Shown piece after piece: positions 17,984-26,540 of a DNA stretch of 44,621 nt. The stretch covers positions 1 through 44,621 of the forward strand of contig CATLIX010000027.1 in assembly GCA_949959185.1 (NCBI GenBank), given 5' to 3'. Made by a program: the position numbers and the translations under genes. The stretch is from an uncultured Eubacterium sp. Lineage in GTDB: Bacteria; Bacillota; Clostridia; Lachnospirales; Lachnospiraceae. Under the pieces are notes generated by a model that had not been told where the DNA came from, searched no databases, and saw nothing but the letters and a program-made list of their open reading frames with translations. Numbering within the stretch: the stretch's first letter is position 1; every line of letters begins with the position of its first letter.

Positions 17984-18766
17984 ATGATTACGAGTTCTGC
18001 CAACAGACAGATGAAACAGATTTTACAGTTGAATAAAAAGTCAAAAACCCGCTATGAACAGCGGGTTTTTGTGGCGGAAGGAATGAAAATGTGCCTGGAG
18101 GCACCCAGGGAATCCATTGAGGCCATGTACGTCTCGGAATCCTTTCTGGAAGATGAGGAAAAATGCCGGAAGATTCAGGGGTATGCTTATGAAGTGGTTT
18201 CTGACCGGGTATTTCAGGCAGTCAGTGATACCCAAACCCCCCAGGGAATCCTGTGTATCATAAAAATGCCGGAATACCATCCGGAAGATTTACTGGGAGA
18301 GGACAGGAATGCACATCTTTTAATCCTCGATACCATTCAGGATCCAGGAAATCTGGGCACCATGATACGCACCGGGGAGGCCGCCGGAATTACCGGAATT
18401 ATCATGAATCAGACCACCGTGGACCTGTTTCATCCCAAAACCATCCGGGCTACCATGGGAGCTCTGTACCGGGTGCCCTTTTATATTATGCCGGATTTGC
18501 CGGGATTCCTCCGGGAACTGAAACAGCGGGGAGTCACCCTGTACGGGGCACATCTGGAAGGAACAATGTGCTACGATGAACCGGACTACGGAGGCCATAC
18601 CGGTTTTCTGATTGGAAATGAAGGAAATGGACTGAGTCCTGAGATTGCGGAACTGGCAGATATCCGGATTCGGATTCCCATGGAGGGCCGGACGGAATCG
18701 CTGAATGCTGCTGTGGCAGCAGCCCTTCTGATGTACGAAGCAAACCGGCAGAGAAGGGAACGGTGA
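17984..18766 (+). CDS. TrmH/SpoU family RNA 2'-O-methyltransferase
   Basis: SAM-dependent ribose methylase of the SPOUT class acting on rRNA or tRNA (260 aa). An N-terminal substrate-binding domain (about 1-95, SSANRQMKQILQLNKKSKTR) is followed by the knotted domain with DTIQDPGNLGTMIRTGEAAG (motif 1), IGNEGNGLS (motif 2) and IPMEGRTESLNAAVAAALLMYE (motif 3). ATG 17984 is chosen, 5 nt after GGAG; a GTG at 17978 is also possible. It follows pfkA by 14 bp. Exact RNA target is not determinable. Confidence 0.9.
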   Translation: MITSSANRQMKQILQLNKKSKTRYEQRVFVAEGMKMCLEAPRESIEAMYVSESFLEDEEKCRKIQGYAYEVVSDRVFQAVSDTQTPQGILCIIKMPEYHPEDLLGEDRNAHLLILDTIQDPGNLGTMIRTGEAAGITGIIMNQTTVDLFHPKTIRATMGALYRVPFYIMPDLPGFLRELKQRGVTLYGAHLEGTMCYDEPDYGGHTGFLIGNEGNGLSPEIAELADIRIRIPMEGRTESLNAAVAAALLMYEANRQRRER

Positions 18767-18810
18767 ATTCTTCTGCGGGTGTACAAAATAAAAGGAAAGA
18801 GAAGATAAAA

Positions 18811-18837
18811 GGCCGCGGGATTCTGAATCCTGCGGCC
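18811..18837. terminator. Bidirectional terminator between convergent genes
   Basis: GGCCGCGGGATTC (18811-18823) pairs with GAATCCTGCGGCC (18825-18837) with one G-U pair. On the minus strand it is followed by TTTTATCTTC and on the plus strand by CCTTATT, so it best serves the minus-strand gene at 18840-19100 and may also end the pfkA transcript. Confidence 0.75.
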
Positions 18838-18839
18838 CC

Positions 18840-19100
18840 TTATTCCTCAATCATATGTATTTCCAGAAAATCAAATGAAATTTCTTCCAGAAAATTATCC
18901 TGATAAAAGCGGGCTTTGCCATGGCGTTTGAATTCGGACACGGTGGCGTCCAGCCAGATTGGCCGGCCCAGATCAAATTCATAACAGACCTGTTCCAGTG
19001 CATGGAAGATTTTATGAGTGCGGGTGTCGCTGCTGTCGTCCGTAATCACGGTATCCCGGAGCAGACGGTTATCTTTGCATAATTTAAACCAGATACGCAT
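18840..19100 (-). CDS. Small conserved protein of unknown function
   Basis: An 86-aa soluble, acidic protein without signal or membrane segment (MRIWFKLCKDNRLLRDTVI at the start, then DDSSDTRTHKIFHALEQ and PIWLDATVSEFKRHGKARF). I recall near-identical proteins of this size annotated as hypothetical in many Clostridia. AGGAAA precedes the ATG, and a good terminator follows. It lies downstream of the repeat-peptide gene on the same strand, separated by a terminator, so co-function is not implied. Confidence 0.8.
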   Translation of the reverse strand: MRIWFKLCKDNRLLRDTVITDDSSDTRTHKIFHALEQVCYEFDLGRPIWLDATVSEFKRHGKARFYQDNFLEEISFDFLEIHMIEE

Positions 19101-19149
19101 GGTGTTTTCCTTTCTTTTATGAATCTCTGAATCCTCGTTATATACCTGG

Positions 19150-19203
19150 ATATATCCGGATAATCTGAGAGGCTTTCAGGCCTGCAGGAAATCCCGGATA
19201 TAT
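19150..19203 (-). other. Stem-loop upstream of the 86-aa gene
   Basis: ATATATCCGG (19150-19159) pairs perfectly with CCGGATATAT (19194-19203) around a 34-nt loop that contains AGGC/GCCT. It lies between the peptide terminator and the 86-aa gene and may be a leader structure or operator. No clear promoter was found within it. Confidence 0.4.
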
Positions 19204-19208
19204 GGAAA

Positions 19209-19243
19209 AGACCAGAAGTTCCGCCGAGGCAGAACCCTGGTCT
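19209..19243 (-). terminator. Terminator of the repeat-peptide gene
   Basis: On the minus strand AGACCAG and CTGGTCT (19243-19237, 19215-19209) pair, with an inner GTTC/GAAC stem, followed by TTTTCC. It lies 44 bp after the peptide stop codon. Confidence 0.65.
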
Positions 19244-19286
19244 AAAAGAGAGTGGGCAAATTCATATAACGTGTAACGACTGTCTT

Positions 19287-19484
19287 TTAGTTATCCCCGT
19301 TGCAGTTCATATCTGTAATACTGCAGGTAGTATCATCTTTGTCGCTGTTGCAGTTCATGTCTGTGATACTGCAGGTGCTGTCGTCATTATCGCCGTTACA
19401 GTTCATATCTGTAATACTGCAGGTAGTATCTTCATCTGAAGTTACTCCGTTCATGTTCGAAATATTTAAGTTTTTCTTCTCCAT
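19287..19484 (-). CDS. 65-aa peptide with three Cys-X6-Cys 16-residue repeats
   Basis: Unrecognised small protein. After a 19-residue hydrophilic head (MEKKNLNISNMNGVTSDED) come three units of 16, 16 and 14 residues with the pattern TCSITDMNCN followed by an Asp/Asn-rich linker. Cysteines are at 22/29, 38/45 and 54/61, always six residues apart. There is no secretion signal or membrane helix. Coding is strongly supported: AGGAGGG (19490-19496) is 5 nt before the ATG, a TTGCAA-17-TATAAT promoter lies upstream, a terminator lies downstream, and repeats differ mostly at synonymous or conservative sites. Possible roles are a RiPP precursor with iterated core, a metal or Ca-binding peptide, or a redox peptide; the neighbouring ahpC/thioredoxin genes are divergent. 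No maturase is in the window. Confidence 0.8.
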   Translation of the reverse strand: MEKKNLNISNMNGVTSDEDTTCSITDMNCNGDNDDSTCSITDMNCNSDKDDTTCSITDMNCNGDN

Positions 19485-19538
19485 AGTTTCCCTCCTGAAC
19501 CAATATAAAAAATGTAATTGCGTCTTATCTGTGTCTGT

Positions 19539-19567
19539 ATTATAACGTTAATTGGCAGGGATTGCAA
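19539..19567 (-). promoter_or_regulatory. Consensus promoter of the repeat-peptide gene
   Basis: On the minus strand TTGCAA (19567-19562), 17-bp spacer, TATAAT (19544-19539). The predicted transcript starts about 47 nt before the ATG. The remainder of the 308-bp gap (19485-19792) holds this and the divergent ahpC promoter. Confidence 0.75.
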
Positions 19568-19683
19568 GGCAAAAAAACTGGAAATGGCAGAATTGACAGG
19601 GTTTTTTGACACTTAAAATGAACTGTATGAGGCCAGATAGAAATATTGCAGACAAATTATATTCGGTTCCGGGAAAATATTTA

Positions 19684-19712
19684 TTGATTTTATGGATTTT
19701 CAAAGATATAAT
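19684..19712 (+). promoter_or_regulatory. Promoter of ahpC
   Basis: TTGATT (19684-19689), 17-bp spacer, TATAAT (19707-19712). A 7-bp hairpin, TAACTGT/ACAGTTA, lies in the leader near 19743-19763, before the AAAGGAG ribosome site. No clear PerR box was seen. Confidence 0.7.
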
Positions 19713-19792
19713 AAATTTCAGGAGCCTTACTGCTCCGGATATAACTGTAAGCGAAACAGTTACAGAATGAACAGAGGAAAGGAGTTTTTAGA

Positions 19793-20359
19793 ATGGAAAA
19801 TATGATTAATAAACAGGTGGAAGCATTTCAGGTATCAGCATTCTGCAAAGGAGAGTTTCTGGACGTAACGCAGGAGGATTTGAAAGGACACTGGTCCGTG
19901 CTGTTTTTTTATCCGGCAGATTTTACCTTTGTATGCCCTACGGAGCTGGGAGATCTGGCAGATTATTATGAGGAATTCAAAGAAGAAGGGTGTGAGATTT
20001 ATTCCGTATCGGAAGATACTCATTTTGTACACAAGGCATGGGCGGATGCGTCAGACACTATTAAAAAGATTCAGTATGTAATGCTGGGAGATCCGGCAGG
20101 TGTTCTTGCAAAACAGTTTGGTGTTCTGGTGGAAGAACTGGGACAGGCTCTGCGCGGAACTTTTATTCTGAATCCAAAAGGAGAAGTAAAAGCATATGAG
20201 ATTCATGACATGGGAATCGGAAGAAATGCGGAGGAACTGCTCCGGAAGCTGCGGGCGGCAAAATTCGTGGAAGAACATGGAGATCAGGTGTGTCCGGCAA
20301 AATGGCAGCCGGGAGAGGAGACCTTAAGTCCGAGCCTGGACCTGGTTGGGATGCTGTAG
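19793..20359 (+). CDS. ahpC: Alkyl hydroperoxide reductase C (2-Cys peroxiredoxin)
   Basis: Cytoplasmic peroxidase reducing H2O2 and organic peroxides (188 aa, usual length). The peroxidatic Cys48 sits in DFTFVCPTELGDL and the resolving Cys167 in QVCPAKWQPG, the AhpC/Prx1 signature. The C-terminal tail is complete. ATG is preceded by AAAGGAG. The next gene starts 10 bp after the stop and encodes a two-thioredoxin-fold protein that is its likely electron donor. Confidence 0.95.
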   Translation: MENMINKQVEAFQVSAFCKGEFLDVTQEDLKGHWSVLFFYPADFTFVCPTELGDLADYYEEFKEEGCEIYSVSEDTHFVHKAWADASDTIKKIQYVMLGDPAGVLAKQFGVLVEELGQALRGTFILNPKGEVKAYEIHDMGIGRNAEELLRKLRAAKFVEEHGDQVCPAKWQPGEETLSPSLDLVGML

Positions 20360-20369
20360 GAGAAGCGAA

Positions 20370-21041
20370 ATGATTAATATCGAAAAAATATCTCTCAGAA
20401 GTGAACTTATTACGGAGGAACTGGAAAGTCAGCTGAATACGGTACTTGGGAAGCTCACAGGGGAAGTATGCATGGTGTGTGTAATCAATCCGGAAGAAAA
20501 GGCTTCCATGGAAATGGCGGAACTGGTGCGCCATATGGCCGGGCTGTCCGATAAACTTTCCTGCCGTTTTTATGATCAGGCAGAGGCCGAAAAAGAACTG
20601 CCGGAGCTGGACGCTTCACTGTTGCCCGTGACAGCACTCTATAAAAATGACAGGTATACAGGGGTGGCATATCATGGAGTTACCGGCGGCAAGGAGATGA
20701 ATTCTCTGGTATTCGGTATTTACAATACGGCAGGCCCTGGTCAGGAAATCAGCGGAAGAATACAGAAGAAGCTGCAGAAACTGGAAGACAAGGTGGATAT
20801 CAGAGTATTTGTATCTCTGTCCTGCCATCATTGTGCACAGCAGGTAATAACCTGTCAGAAAATGGCTTCCGAGTCAGAAATGATTGAAGCCAGAATGATA
20901 GACGCCAGATTATATCCGGAGCTTGCGGAACAATACCATATTGAACGGATTCCCATGACTATTGTGAACGAGAAGGAAGTGCTGATGGGGACAAAAACCA
21001 TCGAAGAAATGTATCAGGTGATTAAAAAGTGTAAAAAGTAA
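20370..21041 (+). CDS. AhpF N-terminal-domain-like thioredoxin-fold protein
   Basis: A 223-aa protein resembling the tandem thioredoxin-fold N-terminal domain of AhpF or archaeal protein disulfide oxidoreductase. Only the second fold has a redox site, SLSCHHCAQQV with Cys152 and Cys155; the first fold lacks CxxC, as in AhpF. A cis-Pro loop ERIPMTIVN follows. The FAD/NAD(P)H reductase part of AhpF is missing, so a separate thioredoxin reductase must reduce it. AGGAGA precedes ATG 20370; a TTG start 24 bp upstream is unlikely. Location 10 bp after ahpC supports a role as AhpC reductant. Confidence 0.82.
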   Translation: MINIEKISLRSELITEELESQLNTVLGKLTGEVCMVCVINPEEKASMEMAELVRHMAGLSDKLSCRFYDQAEAEKELPELDASLLPVTALYKNDRYTGVAYHGVTGGKEMNSLVFGIYNTAGPGQEISGRIQKKLQKLEDKVDIRVFVSLSCHHCAQQVITCQKMASESEMIEARMIDARLYPELAEQYHIERIPMTIVNEKEVLMGTKTIEEMYQVIKKCKK

Positions 21042-21123
21042 AAAACCATTGGACAAAATAACCAAAATGTCAGAATAAAATTTGACAGTATTGGCCATAA
21101 TTTTATTTTTTTCGAAAGTTTGC

Positions 21124-21152
21124 TTGAATTTTCCCGGTAAAAATGCTAACAT
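21124..21152 (+). promoter_or_regulatory. Extended -10 promoter of glpP
   Basis: TTGAAT (21124-21129), 17-bp spacer, TAACAT (21147-21152) with an extended -10 TGC directly before it (21144-21146). Transcription would begin about 35 nt upstream of the leader terminator at 21193. Confidence 0.5.
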
Positions 21153-21192
21153 AATAGCACAAGAAGGAAGTAAACAGGTGCCTGGAGAGTGG

Positions 21193-21248
21193 AGAGTAAG
21201 GTTAGCACAGCAGAAATGTTGCTTATTAACTTTACTCTTTTTTCTTTT
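21193..21248 (+). terminator. Leader terminator (candidate antiterminator target) before glpP
   Basis: AGAGTAAGGTTA (21193-21204) pairs with TAACTTTACTCT (21227-21238), one G-U pair, around a 22-nt loop, followed by TTTTTTCTTTT. It lies between a likely promoter and glpP. It could end the ahpC transcript, or attenuate glpP under control of GlpP. A short frame of eight codons (21268-21294) lies between it and glpP. Confidence 0.65.
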
Positions 21249-21321
21249 CGCAAAATTAAGGAGGTGGATGCCTGGAAATAATTTCGGAACGTGAACTGGC
21301 TGAAACTGGTATGGGAGGCTT

Positions 21322-21888
21322 ATGGAACAGAAATTTTATGATGCGATGGCGGACTGTCCCGTTGTTGCGGCGGTAAAAAACTTTGAGGGAATTGAGAAAT
21401 GTCTGAAATCTGATGTAAAAATTGTATTTATTCTGTTCGGAGATATGTGCAATATCGGCGAAATTGTGGAACAGCTGAAAAGGGCAGACAAAATAGCTCT
21501 GGTGCATCTGGATTTGATTGAAGGGCTCAGCGCCCATGAGATTGCGGTGGATTATATCAGAAAAAATACAAAAGCAGATGGAATTATTTCAACCAGGATG
21601 AATATGATTAATCGTGCAAAAGAGTTGTCCATGTATACGGTTTATCGAATTTTTGTGCTGGATTCCAGAGCTTATCAGAGTATAGAAAAGCAGAAAAAGC
21701 AAATCCGGGCAGATTTTATCGAGATTCTGCCGGGAGTCATGCCGAAGATTATACGGAAGATCAATAAACTTAGTTCTCAGGCTGTCATTGCCGGCGGACT
21801 GATCAGTGACAGGGAAGATGTGATTGACGCGCTGAATGCCGGGGCAATTTCAGTTTCAACCACCAACCAGGATATATGGTTTATGTAA
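21322..21888 (+). CDS. glpP: Glycerol-3-phosphate-responsive antiterminator GlpP
   Basis: RNA-binding regulator (188 aa) that, with glycerol-3-phosphate, prevents termination in leaders of glycerol genes. It has the TIM-barrel GlpP pattern: NFEGIEKCLKS, VFILFGDMCNIGEIVEQLK, LVHLDLIEGLS, ADGIISTRMNMI, and near the end AVIAGGLISDREDVIDALNAGA and VSTTNQDIW, which suggest the phosphate site. GGGAGG precedes the ATG. It is followed 15 bp later by a TetR gene and then glpK, glpF and a glpD-type operon, matching its role. A terminator hairpin sits in its own leader. Confidence 0.92.
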   Translation: MEQKFYDAMADCPVVAAVKNFEGIEKCLKSDVKIVFILFGDMCNIGEIVEQLKRADKIALVHLDLIEGLSAHEIAVDYIRKNTKADGIISTRMNMINRAKELSMYTVYRIFVLDSRAYQSIEKQKKQIRADFIEILPGVMPKIIRKINKLSSQAVIAGGLISDREDVIDALNAGAISVSTTNQDIWFM

Positions 21889-21903
21889 GGAGGAGAAAGA
21901 GAG

Positions 21904-22458
21904 ATGGGTAATACAAAAAGAAAGATTGCAGACGGGTTACAGGAGCTGCTTCATGAAAAGCCGCTGAGGAAGATTACCGTTCAGGATATCATGGACTGCA
22001 AGAATATGAAACGCCAGAGTTTCTATTATCATTTCCAGGATATTTACGGAGTGATTGAGTGGCTTTATAATGAAGACTTTGTAAAACAGGTTGCATATGA
22101 CGAGAATGAGGCATTTGAGGACTGGATTTGCAAGGTTGTAAGAATCATCAGGGAAAATCGTTTCTTCTATAAGAAAGTGCTGGAGAATATCAGCAGAGAA
22201 CGACTGATGGAGCGGCTGTTTCCGGTGGTGGACGAACAGCTCAGAGGCCGGTTCTGGTCAGAGAAAAACGGGAACTATCTGGTGGAAAGTTTTATTGTGA
22301 AATCTGTCTGTCATTTTGTACTGGACTGTGTGGCCATGAAGAAAGGGCCGGGAGAGGAAGAAGTGCTTGCTGCGGTGGAAAATATCAGAGCCATGCTGCA
22401 TCATCCAACAAATAATATTTTGGTACTTCCTACAACAAAAAGCAGTATGACAGCATAG
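21904..22458 (+). CDS. TetR family transcriptional regulator
   Basis: DNA-binding regulator (184 aa). The N-terminal helix-turn-helix is ITVQDIMDCKNMKRQSFYYHFQDIYGVIEWLY, a canonical TetR fold-start, and the C-terminal half resembles the DhaS-like subgroup (TetR_C_8). In Bacillota this subgroup includes regulators of dihydroxyacetone or glycerol use, which fits a location between glpP and glpK; the ligand is not known. AAGGAGGAG precedes the ATG. It is co-transcribed with glpP (15-bp gap). Confidence 0.85.
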   Translation: MGNTKRKIADGLQELLHEKPLRKITVQDIMDCKNMKRQSFYYHFQDIYGVIEWLYNEDFVKQVAYDENEAFEDWICKVVRIIRENRFFYKKVLENISRERLMERLFPVVDEQLRGRFWSEKNGNYLVESFIVKSVCHFVLDCVAMKKGPGEEEVLAAVENIRAMLHHPTNNILVLPTTKSSMTA

Positions 22459-22524
22459 AGTTTCGGCAGAAACACCGTGTATTGGGACGGAAGAACAATA
22501 AATTTCAATAAATTGTACAAATAA

Positions 22525-24099
<1,575 letters not shown>

Positions 24100-24138
24100 A
24101 AGACAAAAGTAGATTGAAGGCAGAAAGGGGAACACGAA

Positions 24139-24843
24139 ATGTTACCATATATAGCAGAATTTGTAGGAACAATGATGTTGATCATGTTAGGTGATGGCGT
24201 AGTTGCTAACGTAACTCTGAACAAATCCGGAATGAAGGGCGCAGGCTCTATCCAGATTACCATTGCCTGGGGTCTTGCAGTTATGATACCGGCATTCATT
24301 TTTGGTGCTGCATCCGGTGCAAGTTTTAACCCCGCTTTAACCTTGGCATTAGCAGTAGACGGCAGCTTTGCATGGGATCTGGTGCCTGGTTATATCGTAG
24401 CACAGTTCGCAGGTGCATTTGTAGGCGCGATTATTGTATGGATTGCTTTCAAAGGCCAGTTCGATGCAACAGATGATCCGGGAACCAAACTTGGTGTATT
24501 CTCCTGTGGACCATCTATTCCGAACCTTCCAATGAACATCCTTGCAGAAGCAGTTGCAACTTTCGTACTGGTATTTGCAATCAAAGGCCTTCCGGCAGAA
24601 GCTCCTGCTGGTGTAGGTAACCTGTTAGTATTCGGAATCATCGTTTCCTGCGGTATGTCCTTTGGTGGATTAACAGGATACGCTATGAACCCGGCCCGTG
24701 ACCTTGGACCTCGTCTGGCACATACAATCCTTCCGATCAGCGGAAAAGGAAGCTCTAACTGGGGATATGGAATCGTTACATTAGTTGGACCGATCATCGG
24801 CGCTCTGCTGGCAGTTGGTCTGTATGGAATCATTCCATGGTAA
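24139..24843 (+). CDS. glpF: Glycerol uptake facilitator (aquaglyceroporin)
   Basis: Membrane channel of the MIP family (234 aa) letting glycerol diffuse in. Six membrane segments are arranged around two pore loops, SFNPALTLAL and GYAMNPARDLGPRLA, both with intact NPA; Arg after the second NPA and Asp of ARDLG are the glyceroporin signature. It starts 39 bp after glpK, behind AAAGGGG, and shares its transcript. Confidence 0.94.
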   Translation: MLPYIAEFVGTMMLIMLGDGVVANVTLNKSGMKGAGSIQITIAWGLAVMIPAFIFGAASGASFNPALTLALAVDGSFAWDLVPGYIVAQFAGAFVGAIIVWIAFKGQFDATDDPGTKLGVFSCGPSIPNLPMNILAEAVATFVLVFAIKGLPAEAPAGVGNLLVFGIIVSCGMSFGGLTGYAMNPARDLGPRLAHTILPISGKGSSNWGYGIVTLVGPIIGALLAVGLYGIIPW

Positions 24844-24857
24844 AATAATGACTCGAA

Positions 24858-24866
24858 TGTTATAAT
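24858..24866 (+). promoter_or_regulatory. Extended -10 promoter before the glpD-type operon
   Basis: TGT-TATAAT (24858-24866) is a full extended -10. A -35 match is poor (around 24838-24843). It lies 17 bp after the glpF stop and about 55 bp before the terminator hairpin. Confidence 0.5.
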
Positions 24867-24919
24867 TATCGTGTAAAGCACTGATATGTGAAATATGGCA
24901 TTGCAGAGATAACAGAGAG

Positions 24920-24964
24920 GCAATGATTACATTCCCCGGAATGGGGAGTGTGATTGTTGCTTTT
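24920..24964 (+). terminator. Leader/intergenic terminator between glpF and the dehydrogenase operon
   Basis: An 18-bp stem with only G-U mismatches: left arm 24920-24937 (GCAATGATTACATTCCCC), right arm 24943-24960, loop GGAAT, followed by TTTTCCTG. The right end shares TGTTGCTT with the glpP leader hairpin. This would be the predicted GlpP antitermination site for the dehydrogenase operon, or a simple glpKF terminator. Confidence 0.75.
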
Positions 24965-25077
24965 CCTGTATCAGAAACTGGTTTGTATTTTAAATAAGTA
25001 AATTAACTGCCCTGAACCTCCGGCTTATGGCAGTAAAAAATAAATAAGAAAGAGTGAGAAAAGGATAGGTGAACAAT

Positions 25078-26514
25078 ATGTATGATGTAGTAATTATTGG
25101 AGCAGGCGTATCAGGAAGTGCTTCCGCAAGAGAACTTTCCAGATACAAACTGAATGTCTGTGTAGTGGAAAAGGAAGAAGACGTATGCTGTGGAACATCC
25201 AAGGCAAACAGTGCAATTGTACATGCCGGATTTGACGCAGAAGCAGGTTCCCTTATGGCGAAGCTGAATGTGGAAGGCAACCAGATGATGGAAGCTCTTT
25301 CCAAAGAACTGGATTTCCATTATAAGAACAATGGTTCTCTGGTTGTATGTATCAACGAAGAAGAAAAACCCAATCTGCAGGCGCTGTATGACAGAGGTGT
25401 GGAGAACGGTGTCAAAGATCTGCGCATTATTGACAGAGAAGAACTTGTAAAACTGGAGCCAAATATTGCAGATGAGGCAGTGGCAGCGCTGTATGCACCT
25501 ACCGGCGGAATTGTCTGCCCCTTTGGAATGAACATTGCTTTTGCTGAAAATGCGGCAACCAACGGCGTGGAATTCAAATTTGATACGGAAGTAACGGATC
25601 TGGAGAAAAAGGGAGACAACTGGATTGTTAAGACAAATCAGGGTGAGATTGAGACCAGATACGTTGTAAACGCAGCAGGCGTTTATGCTGATAAATTCCA
25701 CAACATGGTAAGCGATAAGAAATTACATATCACACCGAGACGCGGAGATTACTGTCTGTTAGACCGCTCTACCGAAGGATTTGTAACACATACTATTTTC
25801 CAGCTTCCAGGTAAATACGGAAAAGGCGTTCTGGTATCTCCTACCGTTCACGGCAATACTTTGGTAGGACCTACTGCAATTGACATTGAGAACAGAGAAG
25901 GAACCAATACCACACAGGAAGGTATTGACGAACTGATTAACAAGGCAGGAACTACTGTAAAAGGTCTTCCAATCCGTCAGGTAATCACCTCATTTGCAGG
26001 ACTCCGTGCACATGAAGACGGGCATGAGTTCTACATTGGCGAGCTGGAAGAAGCAAAAGGCTTCATTGACTGTGCAGGTATCGAGTCTCCCGGACTGACC
26101 AGTGCTCCGGCAATTGGAAAAATGGTAGCAAATATTATCAAAGATCTGACAAATGCAGAAGAGAATCCTGACTTTAACGGAACCAGAAAAGGAATCCTGG
26201 ATCCCAAGACTCTGACCAATGAAGAACGGGCGGCTCTGATTAAGGAAAATCCTGCATATGGAAATATTATCTGCAGATGTGAGATGATTACAGAAGGCGA
26301 AATTATCGACGCAATCAAACGTCCTCTGGGCGCAAAATCCCTGGACGGTGTAAAACGTCGTACCAGAGCCGGAATGGGACGCTGCCAGGCAGGTTTCTGT
26401 TCTCCGAGAACCATCGAGATTCTTTCCAGAGAACGCGGAGTAGACCCATCCGAAATTACAAAAGCAGGTGGAGAATCCAGGATTATTGTAGGAATTAATA
26501 AAGACAGAATATAG
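25078..26514 (+). CDS. FAD-dependent glycerol-3-phosphate dehydrogenase, GlpA-like
   Basis: Flavoprotein (478 aa) that likely oxidises glycerol-3-phosphate to dihydroxyacetone phosphate. The Rossmann FAD site is VVIIGAGVSGSASARELSRY. The DAO-type body includes SAIVHAGFDAEAGSLMAKLN. The C-terminal BFD-like [2Fe-2S] domain (about 395-450) has CRCE and CQAGFC, as in GlpA of the anaerobic GlpABC enzyme. SD AGGTG sits 7 nt before ATG 25078; a GTG nine bases upstream is an alternative. Forms an operon with the next two genes, downstream of glpK-glpF. Regulation by GlpP is suggested by the leader hairpin. Confidence 0.88.
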   Translation: MYDVVIIGAGVSGSASARELSRYKLNVCVVEKEEDVCCGTSKANSAIVHAGFDAEAGSLMAKLNVEGNQMMEALSKELDFHYKNNGSLVVCINEEEKPNLQALYDRGVENGVKDLRIIDREELVKLEPNIADEAVAALYAPTGGIVCPFGMNIAFAENAATNGVEFKFDTEVTDLEKKGDNWIVKTNQGEIETRYVVNAAGVYADKFHNMVSDKKLHITPRRGDYCLLDRSTEGFVTHTIFQLPGKYGKGVLVSPTVHGNTLVGPTAIDIENREGTNTTQEGIDELINKAGTTVKGLPIRQVITSFAGLRAHEDGHEFYIGELEEAKGFIDCAGIESPGLTSAPAIGKMVANIIKDLTNAEENPDFNGTRKGILDPKTLTNEERAALIKENPAYGNIICRCEMITEGEIIDAIKRPLGAKSLDGVKRRTRAGMGRCQAGFCSPRTIEILSRERGVDPSEITKAGGESRIIVGINKDRI

Positions 26515-26540
26515 TTGGTTACGAATCAGGAGGGAAAAAA

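Noticed and set aside
19290-19440. The 48-bp DNA repeats as a CRISPR-like array
   Set aside because: Repeats are in frame, have no unique spacers between them, no leader or cas genes, and encode near-identical 16-residue units with a good ribosome site.
21268-21294. Eight-codon frame between the glpP leader terminator and glpP
   Set aside because: AAGGAGG is only 3 nt before its ATG, closer than normal, and nothing else supports a leader peptide; mentioned only in the terminator entry.
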